A stretch of DNA of 64,000 nt from Rhodocytophaga aerolata (GCF_030503435.1 NZ_JAUKPO010000023.1:49972-113971), one strand, 5' to 3'. Shown: positions 45,049 to 53,211, numbered from the stretch's first letter. The notes: generated by a model not told the origin, from the sequence alone. Translations and numbers: made by a program.

Positions 45049-45306
45049 TCATTCATCGATATTGTGCTTTTTTAGGAATTCATTGAGCTGTGGTATGGTA
45101 GGATCTTTAATAAAATCGTTACCGGCCATTACCGTAGGGAATTTTATTTTTCCGTTATATAGGGCACGTACCCTGGTAGCTGCTTCGGGATTGGTTTCCA
45201 CATTGAAGTCTTCAAACTCTATCCATTTGCTCTGCATGTAATTGCGCAGGGCTGATGACTTGGGGCACCAATCGGTTCCGTATAACTGTAGTGTTGGTTT
45301 AGGCAT
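45049..45306 (-). CDS. Glutaredoxin-like protein
   Basis: 85 residues from MPKPTLQLYGTDWCPKSSAL; the ATG at 45351 lies within the antiporter gene and is unlikely. The active site is C14-P-K-S, a monothiol-like variant of CPxC. The rest is glutaredoxin-like: IEFEDFNVETNPEAATRVRA, IKFPTVMAG (cis-Pro) and DFIKDPTIPQLNEFLKKH. It probably reduces mixed disulfides or binds glutathione-like thiols in the cytoplasm. Its start overlaps the antiporter 3' end by 8 bases, indicating cotranscription and a link between redox state and antiport. Confidence 0.88.
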   Translation of the reverse strand: MPKPTLQLYGTDWCPKSSALRNYMQSKWIEFEDFNVETNPEAATRVRALYNGKIKFPTVMAGNDFIKDPTIPQLNEFLKKHNIDE

Positions 45307-46480
45307 TGCTAGTTTTATATTTTTTAAATATTGGATATATTCTTTCTGCATTGCTCACTACAAATGGTGTGAGAGACATCAGGATGATAGACACCGCCAG
45401 AAAGATTTGATAGTTATTGGCGCTTATGAGTTCATATTGCAAACCGCTTTGTGCGAGCACAAAAGAAAACTCCCCGATTTGTGCAATGGAGAATCCTACG
45501 GTAAGGGCTGTTTTCCATGCCAGCCCCATCACTTTTACGGCCAGTGTGCCTGCGGCTGCTTTTACGGCAAAAGCAAATACTGTCCAGAACACAATCCAGC
45601 CAAAGTCGGTCAGAAATATCTCGTAGTTGAGCAGCATTCCCATAGAAATGAAAAAGAAGCTCATAAATACATACCGGAACGGCAAAAAGCAGGATACCGC
45701 CATATGGTTATATTCGGTTTCAGCGATAATCAGACCGGCGATAAAAGCGCCTAAAGCTAGGGACAACCCTAACTGTTCGGTCAGCAAAGCAACACCGGTG
45801 ATTATAAACATAGTGGCAATTAAAAACACTTCCTGGCTCTGCACCTTCATGACCGTTTTTAAAAGATACGGAATGACAAAGCGGGCCAGTATGTAGGCGA
45901 TACCGCCCATGAGTATCAGTTTGCCCAGTAACCAACCAAGGGCTGGCAGTAAGTTACCTCCTACACCAGCGATAATGGGTGTGAATAGCATTAACGGTAC
46001 AATCATGATATCCTGAAAGAGCAATACCGCCAGTATAAACTTACCGTGGGGTGTTGCTATTTTATTGGAATCCTGCAGTGTTTTTATCACAATGGCTGTG
46101 CTACTCAAGGCATACAAAAAGCCCCAGAATATACTTTCTTCCCAGCCAGGCCGCATCATCAGCCAGATAATCACTGCGGTAAGCACAATGGTAAAAAATA
46201 CCTGTGCGCTGCCACCCCCTAACACATATCTTTGAATTTTTTTCAGGTTGGTAAATGAAAACTCCAGGCCAATGGTAAATAAAAGCAGGATGATGCCTAT
46301 TTCTGCATACACATCCACCTCTTCCATATCGGCGAAATAGGCAGAGGTATTGGGGCTGAGTAGCACACCAGTAATCAGATAGCCAATGATGTAGCGGATG
46401 TTCAGCAATCGGCAAATAATGATAACCGCTGTAGCTACACCAAAAATGGCACAGATGTTTATAAGAATATGGTGTTGCAT
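45299..46480 (-). CDS. Cation:proton antiporter (CPA2, KefB-type)
   Basis: The 393-residue protein has about 12 membrane segments of the Na+/H+ exchanger fold (LLNIRYIIGYLITGVLLSPN, EIGIILLLFTIGLEFSFTNL, FWGFLYALSSTAIVIKTLQD, LAVLLFQDIMIVPLMLFTP, LSLALGAFIAGLIIAETEYN, GFSIAQIGEFSFVLAQSGL). The LFQD motif and GAFxAG are conserved in CPA2 antiporters. It lacks the C-terminal TrkA-N/RCK domain of KefB/KefC, so gating may come from elsewhere. It likely exchanges K+ or Na+ for protons. The overlapping glutaredoxin-like gene may play the redox-sensor role played by the KefF-type ancillary protein (inference). Confidence 0.92.
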   Translation of the reverse strand: MQHHILINICAIFGVATAVIIICRLLNIRYIIGYLITGVLLSPNTSAYFADMEEVDVYAEIGIILLLFTIGLEFSFTNLKKIQRYVLGGGSAQVFFTIVLTAVIIWLMMRPGWEESIFWGFLYALSSTAIVIKTLQDSNKIATPHGKFILAVLLFQDIMIVPLMLFTPIIAGVGGNLLPALGWLLGKLILMGGIAYILARFVIPYLLKTVMKVQSQEVFLIATMFIITGVALLTEQLGLSLALGAFIAGLIIAETEYNHMAVSCFLPFRYVFMSFFFISMGMLLNYEIFLTDFGWIVFWTVFAFAVKAAAGTLAVKVMGLAWKTALTVGFSIAQIGEFSFVLAQSGLQYELISANNYQIFLAVSIILMSLTPFVVSNAERIYPIFKKYKTSNA

Positions 46481-46516
46481 AAAATTTGGTTTAAGATTTC
46501 CGGTAAGTCCAGTATT

Positions 46517-46702
46517 TCTACATCCTCTTACCTGTTTGTAGGGTTGAGCAGACCTAATTTTTAGCCGTAAGTGCTCCTTGGGCGGCAGACTCAGTTACCC
46601 CGCTACCGCTTTGGGTTGAGAAATAAATACCGCATGGCTGGCTTTTACCTCCGTAACTGCCGCTCCCTACCGTTCGCTCATCCGCCGCTGAAGCACGATT
46701 AA
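46517..46702 (-). repeat. Direct repeat, copy 1: relic 3' end of the hydrolase gene
   Basis: About 186 bp matching 48415-48604 with scattered substitutions and small gaps. It encodes, with a stop, VLQRRMSER and AAVTEVKASHAVFISQPKAV, the end of the alpha/beta hydrolase at 48452-49255 (VLQRRMSERSG, TVTEVKASHAVFISQPKAVA). It includes the same ~50-base downstream flank. It lies just 3' of the FAD oxidase gene, so that gene is bracketed by two copies. Confidence 0.75.
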
Positions 46703-46769
46703 ACGGTTCGGCTCCAATTCACCCGGCTGGTGAGTGATCAGGAGTGACACTAAATCCGCCGGAAAAGCG

Positions 46770-48131
46770 CTACCTGCTAGGAATGGCTATGCCGTTAAAT
46801 ACTTTACCCGGGTCATAGGTCCGTTTGGCCTGTTGCAACCGGGCCAGATTTTGCCCGTAGGCCTGACTGATCTGTTCGGTTTCGGCTGGTCCTAACAAGT
46901 TAGCATACCCGCCCGGATAAGCCCCGTTTTTCAGTTTCTCGGATACCCGGCTGGCCCACTGCTGATAATGCTGACTGTTATGTGCCTCTTTGGTCTCCTC
47001 CCAGGCAATGATTTCGACCATGTAGTGCGGTTTGCGCATTGGGAAAGGGGTTTCGTTTTCGCCCACGGTTGTAGGAGCGCCGTGGAAATGGTGCATGTTG
47101 ATGAACAACCGCGGCGAGGTGGCTTGATTCACCGCCTGGATGAGGATCCGGATCTGATCCTCTTCCAGCGAAGGCAGCCAGCGGGTTTGAATGACCCAGT
47201 GCAGACCCTGCTGGTTAAACGAACTCTGGAAATCCAACATGTCACTGTAGGTCATTAAACCCACCTGCGCCTGCACTGGCTCGGCAAACTGCTTCATATG
47301 CTCCAGATACCGCTTACCGACTGACTGCTCACCAAACCAGAAAGGCATCAGGAAAACGACCGGCTGGCCATCCGGGCCAAACATCATGCCCGCGCTCACG
47401 GCTAATTCATTTGGGGCCGTAGCCATTAGTTGATTATGCTTTTGCAGCACGACTTGTGCATCTGACTCTCTGAAGAGAATCATCCCGGATAGCAGCGGTT
47501 TGGCCTCGTGCAGGCGTACCTGTAGCGAGGTCACTACGCCGAAGTTACCGCCTCCGCCCCGAATAGCCCAGAACAACTCGGGGTTTTCTTGCGCACTGGC
47601 CGTACGGATCGTGCCGTCGGCCAGCACCAGTTCGGCGCTGATCACATTGTCAACGCCTAGGCCCAGCGAGGGGCTGAGCGGGCCGTAGCCTCCGCCCAGG
47701 GTCCAGCCGGTAAAACCCACCTCCCCCAGCGTAGGAGTAACGGCCACCAATTTATACTTTTCCGTAGCCCGGCTCACTTCGATGCCCGTGGCGCCTCCCT
47801 GTACCAAGGCCGTTTTTTGTCCGGCATTCACCTCTACTTGGCTCATTCGACGCAGGTTGATCAGGATGCCGTTGGCGGTAATGGCCCGGCCTGCCCAGTC
47901 GTGGCCGCCGCCCCGGACGGATAGCGGTAAGGTATGCTGTTGGGCAAACTGTACAGTCTTTACTACATCCCGGGTGTTCTTGGGGAGAACGATCAGGAGT
48001 GGTTGCTCAGTTACGGCCGCGTTCCACACGGCGCGGGCACCTTCAAAGTGCGTATCTTCAACCGTGAGTACTTCACCAGTAAGGTCGGCTTTCAAGCGCC
48101 CAATGTCGGCTTTTAAATCAGTCAGTGTCAA
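46770..48131 (-). CDS. FAD-binding oxidoreductase, berberine-bridge-enzyme type
   Basis: The 453-residue protein has PCMH-type FAD-binding: LPKNTRDVVKTVQFAQQ, LPLSVRGGGHDWAGRA (His for 8-alpha covalent FAD), GATGIEVSRATEKYKL, GEVGFTGWTLGGGYGPLSPS and WAIRGGGGNFGVVTSLQVRL. The BBE domain follows at the C-terminus (YGQNLARLQQAKRTYDPGKV, FNGI). It has no signal peptide. It would oxidise a carbohydrate, alkaloid or similar alcohol with O2. The gene is visibly GC-richer than its neighbours and is enclosed by a ~186-bp direct repeat, so recent acquisition is likely. Confidence 0.92.
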   Translation of the reverse strand: MTLTDLKADIGRLKADLTGEVLTVEDTHFEGARAVWNAAVTEQPLLIVLPKNTRDVVKTVQFAQQHTLPLSVRGGGHDWAGRAITANGILINLRRMSQVEVNAGQKTALVQGGATGIEVSRATEKYKLVAVTPTLGEVGFTGWTLGGGYGPLSPSLGLGVDNVISAELVLADGTIRTASAQENPELFWAIRGGGGNFGVVTSLQVRLHEAKPLLSGMILFRESDAQVVLQKHNQLMATAPNELAVSAGMMFGPDGQPVVFLMPFWFGEQSVGKRYLEHMKQFAEPVQAQVGLMTYSDMLDFQSSFNQQGLHWVIQTRWLPSLEEDQIRILIQAVNQATSPRLFINMHHFHGAPTTVGENETPFPMRKPHYMVEIIAWEETKEAHNSQHYQQWASRVSEKLKNGAYPGGYANLLGPAETEQISQAYGQNLARLQQAKRTYDPGKVFNGIAIPSR

Positions 48132-48451
48132 AGTTTTTTGGTATTAGGTTGTAAAATGAAATAATTGAATAGGATTGTCTTCTTTTAGTTTGTTCAAATA
48201 ATTACGGGAAGCAATGCTAACGCGGGATCTGAGCATAAGTCCTGAACATACTGACAGTCTCACGGATTTATAGCTAGCTCAAGCCTATTTAAGTGCATTA
48301 CTGGGCGCTAAACGTTGAAAAATTGTCGTAATGATCCATTTTTATATATGGTTTGAGCGCATGGTAAACAGGCAAATTCCCTTGCGAATACTATCAGACA
48401 TTGTATCCCGTACCTCTACATTTTCTTACCTGTTTGCAGGGTCGAGCAGAC
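48132..48451. other. Spacer upstream of the FAD oxidase
   Basis: 320 bases between the FAD gene start and the hydrolase stop. It should contain the promoter for the FAD oxidase; no confident element was chosen. Its right end (from 48415) is the start of the direct-repeat copy 2. No gene is seen. Confidence 0.5.
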
Positions 48452-48604
48452 CTATTTTTTAGCTGTAAGTGCTCCCTGGGCGGCAGCCTCAATTACCTGT
48501 GCCACTGCTTTGGGTTGAGAAATAAATACCGCATGGCTGGCTTTTACCTCCGTAACTGTTGCTCCCGACCTCTCGCTCATCCGCCGTTGAAGTACGGGAT
48601 TAAT
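48415..48604 (-). repeat. Direct repeat, copy 2: 3' end of intact hydrolase gene
   Basis: Comprises the last ~50 codons of the hydrolase gene ending at 48452 and its ~37-base downstream flank. It is the intact counterpart of 46517-46702. Both copies have the same orientation, with 1.7 kb between them. Confidence 0.75.
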
Positions 48605-49255
48605 CGCATTGTCTTCCGTAGCAATTACCGACCAGGAGGGTTTAGTTTTCCAGGCTACCTTGCTCATAGGAGCAGCTATTGCCCCTGCAGCGAAAGCTCC
48701 CTGCGAGGCCCACATGAACTCCGCCTGCTTTTTACTCAAATCGGCAGCAAAGCCCTGGTGGAATTTGGCCTTATCGTAATACAGCATACCGTGCGCATCG
48801 GGAGGTAAGATACCCCCATTGGACAGATCAGGTGCCGATTTCGCCAGGTCCAGGGCCGACTCTTTCTCATCGGGCTGAAAGGCAGCAACGTAGACCAATC
48901 CGGCTACTTTACCGGAGTTTCCGCCCTCGGTAATGATAGAGCCGCCGTAGGAATGCCCTACCAATATCACCGGCCCATCCTGGCGCTCAATGGCGCGATT
49001 CAACGTTTCCACATCAGCTTGCAGCGACGAAAGAGGATTTTGAGTTACCGTTACGTTATAGCCCTTTTGGGTAAGGATCTCATACACGCCCTGCCAACCA
49101 GAGCCATCGATAAACGCACCGTGGACCAGGATAATGTTTTTAACCTTAGAATTCGTTTGAGCTTTCCCAGAGCTTGTAGATAAGGTAACACCGGCAATTA
49201 TCATACAGGTGATTGCCAGACCGGCAATCATACCTTCAGTATTTAGATAGTTCAT
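48452..49255 (-). CDS. Exported alpha/beta hydrolase
   Basis: About 267 residues from MNYLNTEGMIAGLAITCMII; an ATG 18 codons upstream is less likely because the signal peptide starts here (GLAITCMIIAGVTLSTSSGK). The hydrolase part shows NIILVHGAFIDGSGWQGVY, PVILVGHSYGGSIITE (nucleophile Ser), AGLVYVAAFQPDEKES and the His in VKASHAVFISQPKAVA. It resembles the alpha/beta hydrolase group found beside haloperoxidase-like enzymes (pyrethroid-hydrolase-like). It is predicted periplasmic. The next hydrolase gene on the strand ends 120 bases upstream. Confidence 0.9.
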   Translation of the reverse strand: MNYLNTEGMIAGLAITCMIIAGVTLSTSSGKAQTNSKVKNIILVHGAFIDGSGWQGVYEILTQKGYNVTVTQNPLSSLQADVETLNRAIERQDGPVILVGHSYGGSIITEGGNSGKVAGLVYVAAFQPDEKESALDLAKSAPDLSNGGILPPDAHGMLYYDKAKFHQGFAADLSKKQAEFMWASQGAFAAGAIAAPMSKVAWKTKPSWSVIATEDNAINPVLQRRMSERSGATVTEVKASHAVFISQPKAVAQVIEAAAQGALTAKK

Positions 49256-49375
49256 TATTGTATGGTTTAAAATGTGTAAGAAGATGGGCGTATAGCCCGT
49301 ATGGTTCATGCTTAAAGTGCGCTGGAGCGGTATGTATGCACATGAAGTTTCAAGTACTCTCTATTTAGGGCACTA

Positions 49376-50251
49376 CTACTTTTGCAGGAAGGCCAGTAAT
49401 TCCCTATTAAACTTCTCCCGCTCCTCTACAAACAAGCCGTGTCCACTGTTTTCGAACCGCACCAGATACGCATTCTTTAGCAGTTGCAGGGCTTGCTGGC
49501 CAATCGCTAAAGGAACAATCTTATCGTGTACACCATGAAAAATAGCCACTGGTAGTTGTATCCGGCCTATCTCAGAGCGCAAATCTTCATCGCGGAGAGC
49601 AATTAAACATTGGGTAGCGGCATAGGGAGAAGCTTCCCAGTTGATATTACCCAGCCAGACATCCAATCCTGCAGGCAAAGAGGTAGGAGAAGCCGTAAAA
49701 ATACTGCCAAAGGTTTGGTATAAAGCGGCCCGGTTTGTTTTGCTTTGCTCAATCATGCCGTTTACTTCTTCTGCCTTAAAGCCATACGGATAATCCGCTC
49801 CGCTGATCCATTTGGGGGAAGCAGCCCCAAATAAAGCCAGTTTGGCCACATGTGCCGCATGATGTCGCACTACGTAATGGGTAGCAATGGCGCCACCCAT
49901 AGAGAAGCCTCCCAGGGTAGCGTCTTTAATGTCTAAGGTTTCGAGTACAACTTTAATGTCGTCTGCAAATACATCATAGTTGTATGCACCATAGGGCTTG
50001 TCAGATTTGCCGAATCCTCTCATCGTAATTCCTATCACCTGAAAGCCTTTCTCCACAAGCTCCTGGTACTGGTACTCATACATGGCATTGCTGAGTGGCC
50101 AGCCATGAATCAGCACCACCGGTTTGCCTTCTCCCAGGTTGGTTACATGCAGTTTTACATTCTTTTCTACTTTAATGAACTCTTTCCTGCCGAAAGCTGC
50201 CTTTTTACGGGAGGTGTGGGTGTTGGGTGCATCCTGAAGAATAGTTGTCAT
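49376..50251 (-). CDS. Alpha/beta hydrolase, non-heme chloroperoxidase-like
   Basis: The 291-residue cytoplasmic hydrolase has VVLIHGWPLSNAMYEYQYQE, ITMRGFGKSDKPYGAYNYDV and the nucleophile elbow ATLGGFSMGGAIATHYV. The acid is in AIFHGVHDKIVPLAIGQQ and the His in RFENSGHGLFVEEREKF. FSMGG is typical of bromoperoxidase/chloroperoxidase-like esterases. It could hydrolyse lactones or esters; perhydrolase side activity is usual in the group. A 17-base match to its elbow region recurs at 53841-53857. Confidence 0.92.
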   Translation of the reverse strand: MTTILQDAPNTHTSRKKAAFGRKEFIKVEKNVKLHVTNLGEGKPVVLIHGWPLSNAMYEYQYQELVEKGFQVIGITMRGFGKSDKPYGAYNYDVFADDIKVVLETLDIKDATLGGFSMGGAIATHYVVRHHAAHVAKLALFGAASPKWISGADYPYGFKAEEVNGMIEQSKTNRAALYQTFGSIFTASPTSLPAGLDVWLGNINWEASPYAATQCLIALRDEDLRSEIGRIQLPVAIFHGVHDKIVPLAIGQQALQLLKNAYLVRFENSGHGLFVEEREKFNRELLAFLQK

Positions 50252-50263
50252 AAGATTACTTGT

Positions 50264-50362
50264 TTAACGTGTGGAAAATGAAGTTTTAGGTAAAAAATAC
50301 AGAGCGGTTAGCCATCTAAATCCACTGTTGGTTCCTGTGATAAATACTACTTTGTTATTCAT
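50264..50362 (-). pseudogene. Relic 5' end of a short-chain dehydrogenase gene
   Basis: From ATG 50362 the frame encodes MNNKVVFITGTNSGFRWLTA followed by 12 more residues and a stop. The first 20 residues are the Rossmann entry of an SDR (VVFITGTNSGFG expected; the last Gly is Arg here). Nothing of the remaining ~230 residues follows, so only the head of the gene survives, squeezed between two hydrolase genes. Confidence 0.55.
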
Positions 50363-50397
50363 TTTTTTTCTTTCAATTGCATAACTTTGGTTAATAG

Positions 50398-51258
50398 TCA
50401 TGACTGAGTCGCAATGTTTATCAGAATATCTACCAATGCGATTGGCTGGGAGGCAAACGGCGAATGGCTACTGTCAATCTTGTGCACAATCGTCGTTGTA
50501 GGCATGGTGGCATCAACACGAGCAATCATATAATCCTGCGCAGCCGGGGGAAACACCCGGTCGGCTGAGGTGCGTATGTAATGGCGTGGTACGGTTCCGA
50601 ATCGCACCGGCGTGATGGGGGAGGGCTGCAATACACCATCCATCGGTTCGTCAGGGTGCAGATGCGCCTTAAACAGCTGGTAAGTATCCTCATGTACATC
50701 GTCATAAAACACAGCCTTTAACCGAGACGAATAAGCAAAATCGGTGGATTGCCAGTCTATACGAGCTGCGCCAACCACGGCGGGATCTGCCATCAGGAGG
50801 TCTGAATACTCTCCTTGAGCCATGTTCGGGTCTTGGCCGTAAGTGAGTGCCGAAACCCCATTGGACACGAGTATCCCACTGATATATACAACGGCTGCAA
50901 TCTGTTCAAAACCCATTTCGGTGACCGCTGAAATTGCGAGGCCACCTTTAGAATGCCCTACCAATACCACTTTGCCGTTTGTCCTGGCTGCCATGCTGAC
51001 CACCTTATTGCTGATCGCCACATTGAATTGCGCCTGGGTGATGTCCACATTGGGTGAGGGTTCGTTGGCAAAGGCCACTGGGTCTAGCGGGCGCTGGTCG
51101 TAAGAGACTGGGTTTTTAGCATTAACGCCTGCTCCGGGCAAGTCGAGTGCTTCGGCTACATAGCCCTGGGCATGCAACAGGGGTAAGATCAAATCCCAAG
51201 TGTGCCGGTCGTGCCAGGCACCATGAACAAAGAGAAAGCCTAGTGAGTGATTAGTCAT
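50398..51258 (-). CDS. Alpha/beta hydrolase (esterase-like)
   Basis: About 286 residues from MTNHSLGFLFVHGAWHDRHT; an ATG nine codons upstream at 51285 is possible. Motifs are FVHGAWHDRHTWDLILPLL, ALDLPGAGVNAKNP, KVVLVGHSKGGLAISAVTEM (nucleophile Ser), IRTSADRVFPPAAQDYMI (acid) and KIDSSHSPFASQPIALVDIL (His). It resembles salicylate-esterase/hydroxynitrile-lyase-type hydrolases. It is GC-richer than the genes around 42-44 kb. Spacing to the relic SDR head is 35 bases. Confidence 0.9.
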   Translation of the reverse strand: MTNHSLGFLFVHGAWHDRHTWDLILPLLHAQGYVAEALDLPGAGVNAKNPVSYDQRPLDPVAFANEPSPNVDITQAQFNVAISNKVVSMAARTNGKVVLVGHSKGGLAISAVTEMGFEQIAAVVYISGILVSNGVSALTYGQDPNMAQGEYSDLLMADPAVVGAARIDWQSTDFAYSSRLKAVFYDDVHEDTYQLFKAHLHPDEPMDGVLQPSPITPVRFGTVPRHYIRTSADRVFPPAAQDYMIARVDATMPTTTIVHKIDSSHSPFASQPIALVDILINIATQS

Positions 51259-51630
51259 GGTTTGATTAAGTTGAGTATATGACAACTACTACACGGCACA
51301 GGCCGTATTACTGAAGCTGTTTTAAACTTTACATTTAGGTAAGAAAAACACTATTAGAAATTAAACACAATCACTGAGCCTACAAAAAAGCCGCTTTGAT
51401 GTTGGAGTATCACTTCATTTAATGGTCAAGTCGCCTATATCCACTCTTTGACCTTTGGTTGAGAAACTGGTCTTCTTTTTCATCGTTTTAAATTTTTTAT
51501 CAAAAACACGTACACCCATTTTATTGTACTATCCCACAAATACCCTCAACAATGGGCATATATCTATATGATGCTCCATGTGAAAAGAGCCAATATTGCC
51601 ACGCACGGACTTGCAATAACCTATTAGTGT
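51259..51630. other. Spacer with a possible pirin-type relic
   Basis: About 370 bases. Apart from the short relic frame at 51415-51483 no gene is visible. It separates the hydrolase series from the ferredoxin-GNAT gene and must contain the hydrolase promoter. Confidence 0.45.
51415..51483 (-). pseudogene. Possible relic N-terminus of a pirin-like gene
   Basis: A 22-codon frame reads MKKKTSFSTKGQRVDIGDLT then IK and a stop. The GQRxDIGDLT pattern resembles the N-terminus of pirin-family proteins, judged from memory. Nothing continues after it. A fragment this short could also be chance. Confidence 0.25.
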
Positions 51631-52131
51631 TTATGCGCGGACATCCCCAATTCCATCCTCTTTGTCAAATACCTTTTTTGCGAAAGGGCAGAGTGGTAGG
51701 ATTTTTACAGAGTTGTTACGGGCATATTCTACTGCTTTCATGACCAATTGCCTGCCCAGCCCTTTTCCGCTAAAATTTTCCTCCACTCCGGTATGGTCAA
51801 TGATTAATTTTGATGTTCCGGCCCACACATAGGTCATTTCACCGGCAAATTCACCATTGGCATAAATCACAAAACGCCCTTTTCTTCCGTTGTCTTCTCT
51901 TTCAATTTTTATCGGCATTTGATGATCCTGTTTAATGCTCAAGGCTCCCGATGGGCATTTGGCAACTTGATTGATCAATTCTTCCGGGCTTGCGTTTTCA
52001 ATCCTTATCCAGGGTTTTTCTTTGGGATTGTACACATTTGGTAATGTTTTTACACATATCCCTGCATGGATGCATTTTTCGGGTTGCCATAAAATGGTTA
52101 CTTCACCTTCTGAATATTCTTTGTTTGCCAT
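51631..52131 (-). CDS. Ferredoxin-like (YjdI-type) domain fused to a GNAT N-acetyltransferase
   Basis: 166 residues in two parts. Residues 1-70 carry a divergent iron-sulfur domain of the Fer4_19/YjdI type, with Cys20, Cys26 and Cys59 (PEKCIHAGICVKTLPNVYNP and VAKCPSGALSIK). From about 75 onward a small GNAT domain of the YjdJ/Gtn10 type follows (GRFVIYANGEFAGEMTYVWA, VEENFSGKGLGRQLVMKAVE, KILPLCPFAKKVF). The two are separate neighbouring genes in other bacteria and fused here. Acetyl-CoA-dependent acylation is possible; biological role unknown. Reads like a complete fusion, not a frameshift. Confidence 0.88.
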   Translation of the reverse strand: MANKEYSEGEVTILWQPEKCIHAGICVKTLPNVYNPKEKPWIRIENASPEELINQVAKCPSGALSIKQDHQMPIKIEREDNGRKGRFVIYANGEFAGEMTYVWAGTSKLIIDHTGVEENFSGKGLGRQLVMKAVEYARNNSVKILPLCPFAKKVFDKEDGIGDVRA

Positions 52132-52232
52132 GGATTACTCTTTTAATTTTTTAATTTTTATGTCTTTCTTTATAAAGGGATAAAACACAACTAAAAGGCT
52201 TCTTATTTTCAAGTTTCAATCTGCTTGAAACT

Positions 52233-53162
52233 TTATATATCTTCCAGTTTCAGTACTTTCAGTGTCTCAATATCCCAGTTGGCTTTTTTAGCTCCGGCGG
52301 TATAGGCAGATTCTAAAAAATCAAGTAGCGCAGAACGTGGGTCAACCGCTTTTAACAAATTATTGTACGTTAATAGAGCCATTGGACTTCCTCTATTGTC
52401 AATCCATTGGGCCGTGGAGGGCTCTAAAGGCTCTTTGTCTAATCCTTTGGGGGAAGGGTAGGTATAAGAGTAGAACGCGGGTTCGGGCATATTTTCATCG
52501 CCTCCCCAGAAACCAAAACTTATACACTCATGTGAATAGGCATCTTTGTCCGATAGTCTTGCTCCCTCGGCCATAGCTGGTGCTCTGTTGCCGGAGAACC
52601 GGGTTACAGCCAGATCCATAGAATGCCAATACAAATGGACAGGACAGGTTTTTCCGTAAAACCGACCGCTGAACTCTTTCAACACCTCATCTACCCAAAG
52701 TAGCGTGCGCCAGAAGTCTTGGGTGTACGCTTTGTCGTAGTGGTGGTACTCTGTAATCTCGCCAAAAGGTTTCTCAATCTTTAAGTCATAGGGTTTGTCT
52801 ACAATTGAAATTGAAATGTTCAACCGCTCAAGCATTTCATAAAGTTGCCGGTAGAAATGTGCAACGCTTAGCCCATTGAACAACGGGAAACTTGCGGATT
52901 CCCCTTTGCTGGTGCTTACTTCCAACTGGTGCCCTGGTACATTTATCGTAATGTCAAATTTATCCATGCCTTCGTTGTAGGGAATGGAACCGGTTGTGAT
53001 TCCTTTTGTAGACACATATTGGGTAACGTACCACCAATGATTTTTGCGGGGCGTTGATTTTAAGCGAATCTTTCCCATGATCTGTAAAAACAAATGCAAG
53101 GTCATTTTCTTTTGCTCATTCCCTCTGTAAGTCAGGGGTGGTAGTTTGGCTGAATGATTCAT
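52233..53162 (-). CDS. DUF5996 family protein
   Basis: About 309 residues from MNHSAKLPPLTYRGNEQKKM; the frame is open to 53207. Conserved stretches are TLHLFLQIMGKIRLKSTPRK, NHWWYVTQYVSTKGITTG, KTCPVHLYWHSMDLAVTRFS, ECISFGFWGGDE and FYSYTYPSPKGL. A soluble protein of unknown function, widespread and single-domain. The pattern of Trp/His/Asp residues suggests an enzyme but no reaction is known. It follows the RidA gene by about 50 bases and is probably cotranscribed. Confidence 0.87.
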   Translation of the reverse strand: MNHSAKLPPLTYRGNEQKKMTLHLFLQIMGKIRLKSTPRKNHWWYVTQYVSTKGITTGSIPYNEGMDKFDITINVPGHQLEVSTSKGESASFPLFNGLSVAHFYRQLYEMLERLNISISIVDKPYDLKIEKPFGEITEYHHYDKAYTQDFWRTLLWVDEVLKEFSGRFYGKTCPVHLYWHSMDLAVTRFSGNRAPAMAEGARLSDKDAYSHECISFGFWGGDENMPEPAFYSYTYPSPKGLDKEPLEPSTAQWIDNRGSPMALLTYNNLLKAVDPRSALLDFLESAYTAGAKKANWDIETLKVLKLEDI

Positions 53163-53211
53163 CGGAATTAGTCTTATTGTCTGCTTGTTTAGTATTCCTA
53201 ATATCAAGTAG

